Shown piece by piece: positions 26,552 to 34,792 of a stretch of 64,000 nucleotides of DNA (the first letter of the stretch is position 1; the number at the start of each line of letters is the position of its first letter). The position numbers were made by a program, and so were the translations under genes. The DNA lies in contig JAUYPJ010000037.1 of assembly GCA_030697665.1 (NCBI GenBank), positions 1 to 64,000 of the forward strand, written 5' to 3'. The notes under the pieces are model-generated. The model was not told the DNA's origin and ran no database searches. It saw only the letters and a list, made by a program, of their open reading frames with translations. Source of the stretch: Candidatus Omnitrophota bacterium. GTDB lineage: Bacteria > Omnitrophota > Gorgyraeia > Aquiviventales > Aquiviventaceae.

Positions 26552-27477
26552 TCTCCGAGGATTTCTCCAACGTGCACGTCGTGGCCGGCACGGAACGCCT
26601 GAATGCCCATGCGTCGGCCTCCAGCAGGCTGCACCTCTGCGACCTTCAAGACGCCGCGCCCGGAGGCCACCACGAGCGCCTCTGCATCGATGCGGAGGAT
26701 CGTGCCAGGCCGGGTGGTTGCCGGGGGCAGCGTCGTCTCCTCCAGCGAGGCCTTCCAGATCTTGAGGGATCTGCCGCGCCAGGAGGTGGCCGCGCCCGGC
26801 CACGGGGTCATGGCGCGCACCAGCCGTTCAAGCGTCGTGGCCGGCTGATCCCAGTTGATCCGGCCATCGGTCTTCGTCAGCTTGGGGGCGAGCGTGGCGC
26901 GCGACTCATCCTGCGGCACGAAGGTCGCCCGTCCTTCCGCGACGGCATCCAGGACGCGCAGCAGCTCCTCGGCGCCGAGACGGCTCAGGCGGTGACTGAG
27001 TGTTTGGGCGTCTTCTCCCGGCTCGATGGCGACAGACTGTTCTGAGGCGACGTCGCCGGCATCCATCCGCTCGTTGAGCCGGAAGATCGTCACCCCGGTC
27101 GTGGTCTCGCCATTGAGGAGCGCCCGCGCCACCGGCGCGGCCCCGCGATACCGCGGGAGCAACGAAGGGTGGACCCCGAGCATCCCATGGGCAGGATCGC
27201 GCAACAGCTCGTGCGGGATGAGACAACCGTAGGCGACCACCACCCCCGCGTCCACGTGAAGCCCGGCGAACGGCGCGCCGTGCAATCGTTCAGGCTGCGC
27301 CACCGGCACCCCAAGCCGGATCGCGATGTGCTTGACCGGGGAGGGCGCCGGCTGCAACCCTCGGCCCTGTCGCCGGTCAGGCTGCGTCACGCACAGCGGG
27401 ACGACGTGATGGCTGTTCACCAGGCGCTCCAAGCTCGGAACCGCGAAGGCTGACGTCCCAAAGAAAATCACCCGCAC
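26530..27477 (-). CDS. fmt: Methionyl-tRNA formyltransferase
   Basis: Formylates initiator Met-tRNA. Family blocks: RVIFFGTSAFAVPSLERL, QPDRRQGRGLQPAPSPVK, HPSLLPRYRGAAPVARALL, TTGVTIFRLNERMDAGD and LTKTDGRINW. 315 residues, GTG start at 27477, three bases after def. Odd: the catalytic Asn of the Asn-x-His motif (N106 in E. coli) is Gly101 here (MLGVHPSLL, codon GGG), while His103 and the Asp are kept. The last six residues are repeat-encoded. Placement beside def is standard. Activity with Gly at this site would need testing. Confidence 0.93.
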   Translation of the reverse strand: MRVIFFGTSAFAVPSLERLVNSHHVVPLCVTQPDRRQGRGLQPAPSPVKHIAIRLGVPVAQPERLHGAPFAGLHVDAGVVVAYGCLIPHELLRDPAHGMLGVHPSLLPRYRGAAPVARALLNGETTTGVTIFRLNERMDAGDVASEQSVAIEPGEDAQTLSHRLSRLGAEELLRVLDAVAEGRATFVPQDESRATLAPKLTKTDGRINWDQPATTLERLVRAMTPWPGAATSWRGRSLKIWKASLEETTLPPATTRPGTILRIDAEALVVASGRGVLKVAEVQPAGGRRMGIQAFRAGHDVHVGEILGESIVDSP

Positions 27478-27480
27478 AGG

Positions 27481-27978
27481 TTACCTCTGCCCGGCCGCCG
27501 CGCGCGGCGTTTGGAGCCTCCAGCGGCGACACCACGGGAGGCGGTCGAGGAAGAGCCGGCCTTCCAGGTGGTCCTGCTCATGCTGCAACACGATGGCCAG
27601 CAGCCCTTCGGCCTCGACGACCAGCGGATCGCCCCGCGCGTCCTGGCCCACCATCCGCACCCGGGCCGAGCGCCGCACGCGTTCCCACACATTGGGCACG
27701 CTCAGGCACCCCTCCACGATCGCGGTCCGTCCAGCGGTGACGCCCATCACTGGGTTGGCCACCACGAGCTCTCGACCGCGCCGGCGGGACGGATTCGCGA
27801 CGAACAACCGCACGTCGCAGCCGATCTGCGGCGCCGCCAGCCCGACCCCCTCGTGGGCGTACATCGTCTCAAGGAGATCGGCGGCGAGCCACCGGATCTC
27901 CTTGCTAAATCGCTCAATCGGTCGCGCGTGACGCCGCAGGAGCGGGTGCGGCTCATGGCACAACGGCTGCACGCTCAT
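27481..27978 (-). CDS. def: Peptide deformylase
   Basis: Removes the formyl group from new proteins using a metal centre. All three motifs are present: GVGLAAPQIG, EGCLSVPNV and QHEQDHLEGRLFLDRL, giving the Cys and two His metal ligands and the catalytic Glu. 165 residues. The ATG at 27978 lies at the edge of a GGTC-type repeat. It probably heads the def-fmt unit, divergent from the TPR gene at 28211. Confidence 0.95.
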   Translation of the reverse strand: MSVQPLCHEPHPLLRRHARPIERFSKEIRWLAADLLETMYAHEGVGLAAPQIGCDVRLFVANPSRRRGRELVVANPVMGVTAGRTAIVEGCLSVPNVWERVRRSARVRMVGQDARGDPLVVEAEGLLAIVLQHEQDHLEGRLFLDRLPWCRRWRLQTPRAAAGQR

Positions 27979-28195
27979 GTCCGTCTATTCCGTCAGGTCC
28001 GTCTGTTCCGTCGCGTCCGTCAATTCCGTCTGACGGGCCGACCGAACCGACGGGACTGACCGAATCGACCGACATGCTATTCTAACGGCGCAGCCGGAAA
28101 TTGCAAGCTGACGCACCACGGAAGCACGGAAGCGCCACGGAAGCACGGAAATGACTCCTCCGTGTCTCCGTGGATTTCTGTGTCCTCTGTGGTAT
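27979..28195. repeat. Divergent def/TPR gap: GGTC-type and CACGG-type repeats
   Basis: 27985-28075 holds the GTCCGTC/GGTCGG fold-back family also seen in the arg operon. 28112-28193 holds CACGGAAGCACGGAAGCGCC onward and its complement CTCCGTGTCTCCGTGG with CCTCTGTGG. Almost nothing of the 232-base gap is unique sequence. Confidence 0.9.
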
Positions 28196-28197
28196 GG

Positions 28198-28203
28198 TAT
28201 CAT
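28198..28203 (+). promoter_or_regulatory. Possible -10 box of the TPR gene
   Basis: TATCAT at 28198-28203 on the plus strand, seven bases from the ATG at 28211. No good -35 box is visible at 16-18 bases because that DNA is repeat. Weak call that fits the near-leaderless pattern of rplM and marC. Confidence 0.35.
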
Positions 28204-28210
28204 AGTTACC

Positions 28211-28807
28211 ATGGCTCAGACGGACGTTCCCACGAATCTCCAACCCTATTTTGAGAAAGGCATCCAGGCCTACACGCAAGGCAGCTATGAGTACGCGATC
28301 GACCTGCTGGGCTTCGTCGTCCGTCAAACCCCTGACGCCACGGAGGCCCGTCGCTACCTTCGCTTAGCCGTTCAAAAACAGTTCAGCCTCTCTCCTCCCT
28401 CCGGGGTGTCCCAACTGGGCCTGGCGTTGTTGACGCTTCCCTTGCGCTCGTGGGCCATGCTGGCTGAGCTTCAAGGACAGACCCGCCAGGCCATCGCGTT
28501 GTATGAGCGGCTCTTGATGACGGCTCCCCGCTCCAAGTCGATCCTCATGCGGCTGGCGGCGGTGCTGATGCGCAGTGGATTGGACGACGCCGCGGTGCAG
28601 ATCTACGAGGAGCTGCTGGTGGTCGACCCGAACCATCTGGGCGCGCTCCGAAAGCTCGCGCGCCTGGCCATGAAGCGCGGCAACGATGCCCAGGCCCGCC
28701 AGTGCTTCGAGCGCATCCTCAAACTCCACCAGGGGGATCTGGAAGCCCAACAAAGCCTGCGAAACCTCGACGCGCTCGGCACCCTCAAGAAAGGCTTCTC
28801 CACCTAG
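28211..28807 (+). CDS. Tetratricopeptide repeat protein
   Basis: The only convincing plus-strand gene. 198 residues with TPR-like helical pairs: QPYFEKGIQAYTQGSYEYAI, then GQTRQAIALYERLLMTAPRS, GLDDAAVQIYEELLVVDPNH and GNDAQARQCFERILKLHQGD. No signal peptide or clear membrane helix. The ATG at 28211 is chosen because upstream in-frame codons are repeat. It converges with priA downstream. Partner and role are unknown; TPR arrays usually bind proteins. Confidence 0.82.
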   Translation: MAQTDVPTNLQPYFEKGIQAYTQGSYEYAIDLLGFVVRQTPDATEARRYLRLAVQKQFSLSPPSGVSQLGLALLTLPLRSWAMLAELQGQTRQAIALYERLLMTAPRSKSILMRLAAVLMRSGLDDAAVQIYEELLVVDPNHLGALRKLARLAMKRGNDAQARQCFERILKLHQGDLEAQQSLRNLDALGTLKKGFST

Positions 28808-28811
28808 TGCT

Positions 28812-28919
28812 TCGAGCAGTCCATAGTCAATAGTCCATAGTCGATAGTCAGAGCAGGGTTTGCTATGGACTGCGGACTATGGACTATCGACTGCTCCGTC
28901 CACATCCGTGGACGGAGCA
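28812..28919. repeat. AGTCCAT heptamer fold-back between convergent TPR gene and priA
   Basis: AGTCCATAGTCAATAGTCC with ATAGTCGATAGTC (28820-28851), then CTATGGACTGCGGACTATGG and ACTATCGACT (28862-28892), then TCCGTCCACATCCGTGGACG, a short palindrome. It lies between two gene ends, so a two-way terminator role is possible. Confidence 0.85.
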
Positions 28920-30974
28920 CTACAGGGGATCCACGTCGACGGCCACCGGCATCCCCTGGAACCGTCGCCCTGCCTGCAGCGTGCTCCTGAGGAGCGCGAC
29001 CATCGGTTCAACCGCGCGTCCTTTGAGCAAGAGGCACATCCGGTAGGTCTGACGCCGGCGAAAGAGGCGATGGGGCGCCGGCCCCAGCAGCGTCAACCGA
29101 TCGTGGGGCGCCGCGCGGCGCAGCGCCACGGCCAACGCCTCCGCCGCAGCCTGGACGCGCTGGCTGGATGAGCCCTGAAGCGTCAGCTCCACCAGATGGG
29201 TGAACGGCGGCAGCCGCAGACGCCGGCGCATGCCGATCTCCTCATGGTAGAACCGGTGGTAGTCGTGTCGCGCGGCGGCCTGAATGGCGTAGTGGCTTGG
29301 GCAGAACGTTTGGATCAACACCCGCCCCGGGCGAACCCCTCGACCCGCTCGACCCGCCACTTGGGTGAGGAGATCGAACGTTCGTTCCCCCGCCCTGAAG
29401 TCCGGAAGGTTCAGCGCGGTATCCGCTGAGACGACCCCCACGAGCGTGACGTGGGGAAAGTCAAATCCCTTGGCGATCATCTGGGTTCCCACCAGCAGCC
29501 GGATCTGCTGCGCCTTCATCGCTTCGTAGAGCTCATCGTGGCTCCCCCGGCGCGTGGTCGTATCACGGTCCATCCTGGCAATCGAGGCGGTGGGAAAGTA
29601 TCGGTGGAGCTCGGATTCGACCCGTTCGGTCCCCGCGCCCCTGAAGCGCAGGTCTCCCTTCCGGCACGCCTGGCACACCTCAGGGGGCGGCTGATGGAAG
29701 CGGCAGTAATGGCAGATCAGCTCGCGGCGGCTTGCGTGATAGACCAGCGGGACCGTGCATCGCGCGCACCGCGCCACCAGGCCGCAGGCATGACACCGGA
29801 CCACCCTGGCGAACCCTCGGCGGTTCAACAGCAGCATCGCCTGTTCTCCGCTCGCGAGCGTCTCTTCCAGGGCGCGCTGCAGGAGAGGGGAAAGCGGCTC
29901 GGAGCGGCGTCGCGCGGCCCACTGCTGCCGCATGTCGATCACGTCCACCTGCGGGAGGGAACGGCCCTGCACGCGCTGCGGCAGGCTGACCAATCGTCCA
30001 CGCTTGTGGGTGGCGGCGTAGTAGCTTTCAACCGACGGCGTGGCGCTGCCCAGGAGGACGGCGGCTTGCGTGAGAGAGGCGCGGGTGAGCGCGACCGTCC
30101 TGGCGTGGTAGCGGGGATGCTCCCCCTGCTTGTAGCTCTGGTCGTGCTCTTCGTCCAGGATGATCAGTCCCAGCGTCTGGAGGGGCGCAAAGACCGCCGA
30201 GCGGGTCCCCACGACCACGCGGCACGTCCCCTCGGTGAGCTGACGCCACGTCGACGCCCGTTGCCGCAAGGTGAGCCGGCTGTGCCAGGCGGCGACGTGC
30301 TCCCCGAAGGCGTCCCGAAAGCGCGCCAGCGTCTGGGGCGTCAGCGCGATCTCCGGCACCAGGCAGATGGCGGACCGGCCGAGGGCCAGCGCCTGGTGAA
30401 TCGCGTGCAGGTAGATCTCCGTCTTGCCGGAGCCGGTGACCCCATGGAGGAGGACCATCCGATGCCCTTGCGGCGTCTTGAGCGTGGCGGTGATCGCGCT
30501 GAGCGCGCGGCGCTGATCCGCCGACAATTGTCCCTTCAGCAAGGGGGGCAGAGGGGCGAGCCCGCCCCGGCCATCACCAGAGGCGGGCCGGGGGGGCAGG
30601 CCCGCCCCGACAGTCGTGAAAGGCGGGCCGGGGGGGCGTGGGGCGTGGGGAGAGACGGCCGCGAGACGCAGTTGGGTCGGCACCATGGTGGCGAGCGCCT
30701 CCCCCAAACTGCAACAGTAGTAGGTTGAGAACCACGCGGCAAGCGTCCACCGCTCATGGCTGATCACCGGTGTCGGATCGATCAGCCGCCGAATCGTCTT
30801 CAGTTCTTTGATGGGGCTCGTATCGCCCACGCCCAGCACGAACCCGAGCCGCTCTTGCCGGCCGAAGGGGGCCAGGACCCGCATGCCCGGCTGCACGATT
30901 CCCTCGAGCTCGGATGGGATCAGGTAGTGGAACGACCGCTCCAGCGGGATCTGAAACGCCACCTCAGCAATCAT
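28920..30974 (-). CDS. priA: Primosomal protein N' (PriA helicase)
   Basis: 3'-5' helicase that reloads the replisome at stalled forks. Walker A LLHGVTGSGKTEIYLHAI, DEEH box LIILDEEHDQSYKQGEHPRY, a paired zinc module (CHACGLVARCARC and CHYCRFHQPPPEVCQAC) and helicase block GTQMIAKGFDFPHVTLVGV. 684 residues, ATG 30974. Odd: residues about 108-146 (PHAPRPPGPPF through GGLAPLPPLLKG) are a Pro/Gly-rich insert encoded by GGCGGGCC repeats at 30540-30650, between the DNA-binding part and the helicase core. Confidence 0.95.
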   Translation of the reverse strand: MIAEVAFQIPLERSFHYLIPSELEGIVQPGMRVLAPFGRQERLGFVLGVGDTSPIKELKTIRRLIDPTPVISHERWTLAAWFSTYYCCSLGEALATMVPTQLRLAAVSPHAPRPPGPPFTTVGAGLPPRPASGDGRGGLAPLPPLLKGQLSADQRRALSAITATLKTPQGHRMVLLHGVTGSGKTEIYLHAIHQALALGRSAICLVPEIALTPQTLARFRDAFGEHVAAWHSRLTLRQRASTWRQLTEGTCRVVVGTRSAVFAPLQTLGLIILDEEHDQSYKQGEHPRYHARTVALTRASLTQAAVLLGSATPSVESYYAATHKRGRLVSLPQRVQGRSLPQVDVIDMRQQWAARRRSEPLSPLLQRALEETLASGEQAMLLLNRRGFARVVRCHACGLVARCARCTVPLVYHASRRELICHYCRFHQPPPEVCQACRKGDLRFRGAGTERVESELHRYFPTASIARMDRDTTTRRGSHDELYEAMKAQQIRLLVGTQMIAKGFDFPHVTLVGVVSADTALNLPDFRAGERTFDLLTQVAGRAGRGVRPGRVLIQTFCPSHYAIQAAARHDYHRFYHEEIGMRRRLRLPPFTHLVELTLQGSSSQRVQAAAEALAVALRRAAPHDRLTLLGPAPHRLFRRRQTYRMCLLLKGRAVEPMVALLRSTLQAGRRFQGMPVAVDVDPL
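30540..30650. repeat. Translated GGCGGGCCGGGGGGGC repeats inside priA
   Basis: GGCGGGCCGGGGGGGCAGGC and GGCGGGCCGGGGGGGCG occur twice, with complementary GCCCGCCCCG between them. In frame in priA. Confidence 0.85.
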
Positions 30975-30979
30975 CAGCG

Positions 30980-31077
30980 GAGTCCATAGTCCATAGTCGA
31001 TAGTCGATAGTCCATAGTGGTCGAGTGTGCTGGCATGGCTTTGGCTATGGACTATGGTCTATTGACTATGGACTGTT
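30980..31077. repeat. AGTCCAT heptamer fold-back, UDG/priA junction
   Basis: AGTCCATAGTCCATAGTCG onward (30982-31019), a unique centre, then CTATGGACTATGGTC with TATTGACTATGGACTG (31045-31076). The UDG stop TAG is the outermost triplet of the second arm. Confidence 0.92.
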
Positions 31078-31839
31078 TTCAAGAAGCGACTTCACGCGTT
31101 TGAGATCCGCCCACGCCAGACGTTTCGCCGACGGGTTGCGGAGGAGATACGCCGGGTGGAAGGTCGGCACGACAGGAACGCCACGATAGTCCCGCACCTG
31201 CCCCCGAACCGCGCTGATCGTCACCTGCGGGCCCAGGAGCGTTTTCGTGGCGACGGCGCCCAGGGTGCAAATGACCCGCGGCTGCACGAGGGCCAGTTGT
31301 TCTTCGAGGAACGACCGGCACGCGTCGATCTCTTCCGGCAGAGGGGTCCGATTCGCCGGCGGGCGGTCCTTGAGGACATTGCAGATGTAGACCTCCTCCC
31401 GTTTCATGCCGATCGCCACAATCATTTTGGTCAGGAGCTGTCCGGCTGCGCCGACGAACGGACGCCCCTGGAGGTCTTCCTCGCGCCCCGGCGCCTCCCC
31501 CACGAAGACGAGCTGGGCGTGAGGGCTGCCATCGCTGATCACCGCGTGGGTGCGGGTCCGGTAGAGCGAGCAGCGCCGGCACGCGACCACGGCGCGGGCG
31601 AGCTGAGCGAGGCGGTCCAGCCGTGTTGCTTCTGGTGTGAACTGTGGACCGTGTCCGCCAACTTGCTTGGCGGATCCGCCATGTCGTGTGGTGGAGACAG
31701 TGTCCGCCAGAGGCGGATCCGCCTTCGGCGGAGACTGTGGACCGGTTGTAGTGACGGGCAGGGTCCTCACGCCAAGGGTCCGCAGCCCCTCGACGTGCAG
31801 CGTCAGCGCCCGGATGAGCGCTCGTCGGTCATCCATCAT
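31066..31839 (-). CDS. Uracil-DNA glycosylase, family 4 (iron-sulfur)
   Basis: Removes uracil from DNA; the family carries a [4Fe-4S] cluster. Cluster cysteines are seen in VVACRRCSLYRTR and in IDACRSFLEEQ with PRVICTLGAVA; active-site blocks are FVGEAPGREEDLQGRPFVGA, NVLKDRPPANRTPL and TFHPAYLLRNP. 257 residues. Odd: before the core, residues 30-70 include PPKADPPLADTVSTTRHGG with SAKQVGGHGP, encoded by palindromic GGCGGA repeats and closely like the ThiG tail. The last Asn-Ser-Pro and TAG come from AGTCCAT repeat. Confidence 0.93.
   Translation of the reverse strand: MMDDRRALIRALTLHVEGLRTLGVRTLPVTTTGPQSPPKADPPLADTVSTTRHGGSAKQVGGHGPQFTPEATRLDRLAQLARAVVACRRCSLYRTRTHAVISDGSPHAQLVFVGEAPGREEDLQGRPFVGAAGQLLTKMIVAIGMKREEVYICNVLKDRPPANRTPLPEEIDACRSFLEEQLALVQPRVICTLGAVATKTLLGPQVTISAVRGQVRDYRGVPVVPTFHPAYLLRNPSAKRLAWADLKRVKSLLENSP
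31655..31738. repeat. Translated palindromic TCCGCC/GGCGGA units inside the UDG gene
   Basis: Units TCCGCCAACTTGCTTGGCGGA, then TCCGCCATGTCGTGTGGTGGA, TCCGCCAGAGGCGGA and TCCGCCTTCGGCGGA (longer units shown to their ends only). The first two match thiG repeat DNA at 12300-12345 in sequence and reading frame. Confidence 0.88.
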
Positions 31840-31852
31840 GCCGGTCCTCTGC

Positions 31853-33019
31853 CTACTGCCTACCGCCTACTGACTTACTCAGCAGCGGTTTGATCACCTG
31901 CTCGACAATGGCCTCGGCCGCATCGGGGCGGCTCAGGGCCTGTGCGGCGTGGCGCATCGACGCCAGCCGCTCAGGATGCTGCAGCAGCTCCAGGACGTCT
32001 CGAGCGACCGCCGCCGGCCGCGTGGCCAACAACGCGGCCCCATGGCGGAGGACGTGGCGCGCGTTCCACCACTCGTGCCCAGGAATGGCGAAGTAGAAGA
32101 TGAGCGGCACGCCCCGCCCCAGTACTTCCGCAACGGTGAGCCCCCCGGCCTTCGTCACCACGATGTCGCTGAGGGCCATCGCTTCCGGGATCTGGTCGAT
32201 GAAGCCGAAGACCCGCACCGGCATGAGGGAGCCCTTGGCCTTCCGGAGGAGCCGCTCGACCATCCGGGCGTCCGCCCCGCACACGACGAGGAGCTGCACG
32301 CGACCGGGCAAGGCCTGCTCAAGCCCCATCAGATGCGTGACGACCGCTTCAAACGGCCCGACGGTGTCGCCTCCACTGGTGACGAGCACGGTCCGTCGCG
32401 CCGGGTCAAGTTGGAACCGCTCCATGAGGCGTTGTCGGTCGAAGGGGGTGCGGCAGGCGCTTGCGATAGGGATGCCCAGGGCGTGCAGCCGTTCTGGAGA
32501 GATCCCGCGCCGCCGGGCCGCCGTGGCCGTATCCGGGGTCGCGCAGATATACGCATCGGCCGACGGCGCCAGCCAAAAACGATGGGGATACAGGTCGGTG
32601 ATGACGACCACGAGCCGTCCGGTGAACTGCCCGGCGCGCTTGCAGGCGCTGACCAGGTCGGCGGGAAAAAAGTGCGTGGCCATGACGAGGTCGGGCGATT
32701 CCCGGAGGAGCCGCCGGATGATCCGTCGCCCCACAAGGCGGTTCCACGCTCGTCGGAGGGGCTGAACGCAGGCATAGACCGCCCGATGGTCCAGCAGCCA
32801 GAACCCCATGCCCCAGAGCGGTCCTGCGTAGCGCACCAGGCTGTAGTACGTCAGGGGGTAGAGCCGGCGCCACCAGCGCGGAACGTCCTCGAGCGCATCG
32901 CGGCATTGGACGATCGCCTCCGGGAAGGCGTGACGGATCGCCTGCGCAAGGGCCTCAGCGGCTCTGCGGTGGCCTGCACCGGCGCTGACATACGAGATGA
33001 GGATGCGGATGGGGATCAC
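31853..33019 (-). CDS. MGDG synthase/UgtP-like glycosyltransferase (GT28 family)
   Basis: Probably adds a sugar to diacylglycerol at the membrane, as UgtP and plant MGDG synthase do; MurG is a more distant relative. Start RILISYVSAGAGHRRAAEAL is the GAGH glycine loop of the family; then ATHFFPADLVSACKR, VVITDLYPHRFW, VLVTSGGDTVGPFEAV, and the donor-site VVTKAGGLTVAEVLGRGVPL. 388 residues from a GTG at 33019. The tail SKSVGGRQ is encoded by CTACTGC-type repeat. The lipid acceptor is inferred from family only. Confidence 0.82.
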   Translation of the reverse strand: MIPIRILISYVSAGAGHRRAAEALAQAIRHAFPEAIVQCRDALEDVPRWWRRLYPLTYYSLVRYAGPLWGMGFWLLDHRAVYACVQPLRRAWNRLVGRRIIRRLLRESPDLVMATHFFPADLVSACKRAGQFTGRLVVVITDLYPHRFWLAPSADAYICATPDTATAARRRGISPERLHALGIPIASACRTPFDRQRLMERFQLDPARRTVLVTSGGDTVGPFEAVVTHLMGLEQALPGRVQLLVVCGADARMVERLLRKAKGSLMPVRVFGFIDQIPEAMALSDIVVTKAGGLTVAEVLGRGVPLIFYFAIPGHEWWNARHVLRHGAALLATRPAAVARDVLELLQHPERLASMRHAAQALSRPDAAEAIVEQVIKPLLSKSVGGRQ

Positions 33020-33205
33020 GTGGGTGATGAGTGACGAGTGGTGAGTTCAGAGCACGTGGCGTCTCACCTCGTCACTCGCCACTCCTTAGCAGGGTGATGA
33101 AACAGTGGCGCGACAGGCAACAAGCGACAGGCGAACAGATGCCCATGGTGTGCTGGTGCTCCATGTCGCGTGTCACCTGTCACGTGTCACCCAGGAGTTG
33201 TTCCG
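33020..33205. repeat. GTGATGA and GTGACAG fold-back arrays upstream of the GT28 gene
   Basis: GTGATGAGTGACGAGTGGTG with its complement CTCACCTCGTCACTCGCC (33025-33085), then CGACAGGCAACAAGCGACAGG with GTCGCGTGTCACCTGTCACG and TGTCACCC (33110-33190; units cut here). Fills the 193-base gap. Confidence 0.85.
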
Positions 33206-33212
33206 CAGCCTG

Positions 33213-33914
33213 TTAGGACGGTTCTTTGAGCCGACGGAAGAGGTCGTAGTAGCCGGAGACCTTGGCAAAAAAACAGACGGGGTTGGCGTCGCGTTCCGTC
33301 ACCTTCACCCGACGCAGCGCGTAGCGGTCGATCGCCCCGCCGGCGAGCGCGCGATTCGTCGTGCACGCCGCCAGGTAGCCGGCGCGCTTCACAATCGCCT
33401 GGGTCTGGGAGGTGAACCCGCCGACCGGATAGCTCAGGAACCGGACCGCTTGCCCTGTTCGCTCTTCGATGACGCGCTTGGATTGGAGGAGCTCTTCGAG
33501 GAGCCGGTCTTCCGGGACGAGCGGGAGGTAGCTGTGATGCATCGTATGGCTGCCGATCGCGAAGCCGTCACTCGCCAGTTGGATCAGCTGGTCCCACGTC
33601 GCAAACCCCGGCAGCCCCACTTCGGTCGGCGTCACGAAGACGGTCGCGGGAAACCCGAACCGCTTCAGGAGCGGCCACGCCACCGTGCACGTCTCCTCGT
33701 AGCCGTCATCGAACGTCATGGCCACGCTGCGACGGGGAAACGGCGCCCGCTGCTCCAGACGTTGCACGACCTCCTCAAGCGTCAGGACCCGATACCGGTG
33801 GCGGGCGAGGAAGGCCAACTGGCGCCCAAAGGCGTCCGGGGACACCGTGGGCACATGGTCCCCCTTGAAGGGGCCGACGCGATGGTAGCCCAGGATCGGA
33901 ACGTGGTAGCCCAT
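33213..33914 (-). CDS. Polysaccharide deacetylase (CE4)
   Basis: NodB-fold enzyme removing N- or O-acetyl groups from glycans. Metal motif TFDDGY (VAMTFDDGYEETCTVAWP), the His pair in GSHTMHHSYLPL, and the barrel block FLSYPVGGFTSQTQAIVKRA. 233 residues, no obvious signal peptide, so it may act in the cytoplasm on lipid-linked sugar. The ATG at 33914 shares its A with the end of the methyltransferase TGA stop, so the pair is coupled. Substrate unknown. Confidence 0.88.
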   Translation of the reverse strand: MGYHVPILGYHRVGPFKGDHVPTVSPDAFGRQLAFLARHRYRVLTLEEVVQRLEQRAPFPRRSVAMTFDDGYEETCTVAWPLLKRFGFPATVFVTPTEVGLPGFATWDQLIQLASDGFAIGSHTMHHSYLPLVPEDRLLEELLQSKRVIEERTGQAVRFLSYPVGGFTSQTQAIVKRAGYLAACTTNRALAGGAIDRYALRRVKVTERDANPVCFFAKVSGYYDLFRRLKEPS

Positions 33915-34771
33915 CACGAACCCTCAGGTTCACGCGGATCGCCGCGGATCAACGGCGGATGTCCGCCGATCACGTCGGCACGTGGCTTCTCGGCGATCAC
34001 CAGGAGGTAGCGGGCGCACAGGCCCCCCTCCGCAGGAGAGAGGCGCATCTCCAGTTGGAGCCACTGCTCCTGGGCCTCCCGGCCAAGGCACGACGGGTTG
34101 AGGCCGGTCAGCCACGCGGTGCAGTCAATGGGCCACATCGCCACCCACCGCAAGCCCAGTGAGCGGTAGAGCGCTTTGAGCTCGTCCTCCGTCTGCCAGT
34201 TGTAGTAGGCGCTGTCGCGAAAGGGCCCCTCTGCCGTCTGCAGCACCGTCACGGCGGCGCCGACGTCGTGCTGCCGGATCGCCTCGAGCACGTAATACCC
34301 CTTCGAGCGATGCGACGCGCAGAGCAATCCGCCGGGACGCACCGCTGAGGCCATCGCCTGGAGCATGGCCCGGTAGTTCGGGGAGAGGTACAGGACCTCC
34401 GCGCAGACGACGATATCGTAGCGCCACTCCGGGTGGCGATGCAAGAGGTCGATGAGATCTCCCTGGATGAGCTCGAGACTGACGCCGGCCTCCTTCGCGT
34501 GCTCGCGGGCGCGCCGCAAGGCAAAGCCGGAGGTGTCGATGCCGGTCACCCGGTAGCCGAGCTTGGCCAGGGGGATGGCAAGGCGGCCCGCCTGGCAGCC
34601 GGCCTCCAGCACGGCGGCGGAGGCGTCAATTCCGGCGGCCTCGGCGTGCCGCCGGATCCGCTCCAGGTAGAGCCGCGCAAAGAGGGCCTCGTTGTTATCG
34701 GCGTACATATCGTAGTAGTCCGGATCGTAATCCGCCACCGCCCGGAGGATCTTTCTCACGGTCCGCTGCAT
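33914..34771 (-). CDS. Class I SAM-dependent methyltransferase
   Basis: 285 residues. SAM-binding motif I is VLEAGCQAGRLAIPLAKLGY, followed by VTGIDTSGFALRRARE, acidic motif LIQGDLIDLL and post-motif VRPGGLLCAS. The amino end PDYYDMYADNNEALFARLYL is often seen in small-molecule or sugar methyltransferases of polysaccharide loci. The carboxyl end IGGHPPLIRGDPREPEGS looks repeat-derived (GCGGATC units at 33935-33972). Coupled to the deacetylase by a one-base overlap. Acceptor unknown. Confidence 0.85.
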   Translation of the reverse strand: MQRTVRKILRAVADYDPDYYDMYADNNEALFARLYLERIRRHAEAAGIDASAAVLEAGCQAGRLAIPLAKLGYRVTGIDTSGFALRRAREHAKEAGVSLELIQGDLIDLLHRHPEWRYDIVVCAEVLYLSPNYRAMLQAMASAVRPGGLLCASHRSKGYYVLEAIRQHDVGAAVTVLQTAEGPFRDSAYYNWQTEDELKALYRSLGLRWVAMWPIDCTAWLTGLNPSCLGREAQEQWLQLEMRLSPAEGGLCARYLLVIAEKPRADVIGGHPPLIRGDPREPEGS

Positions 34772-34792
34772 CCGCTATCCCACCCTCTCGCC

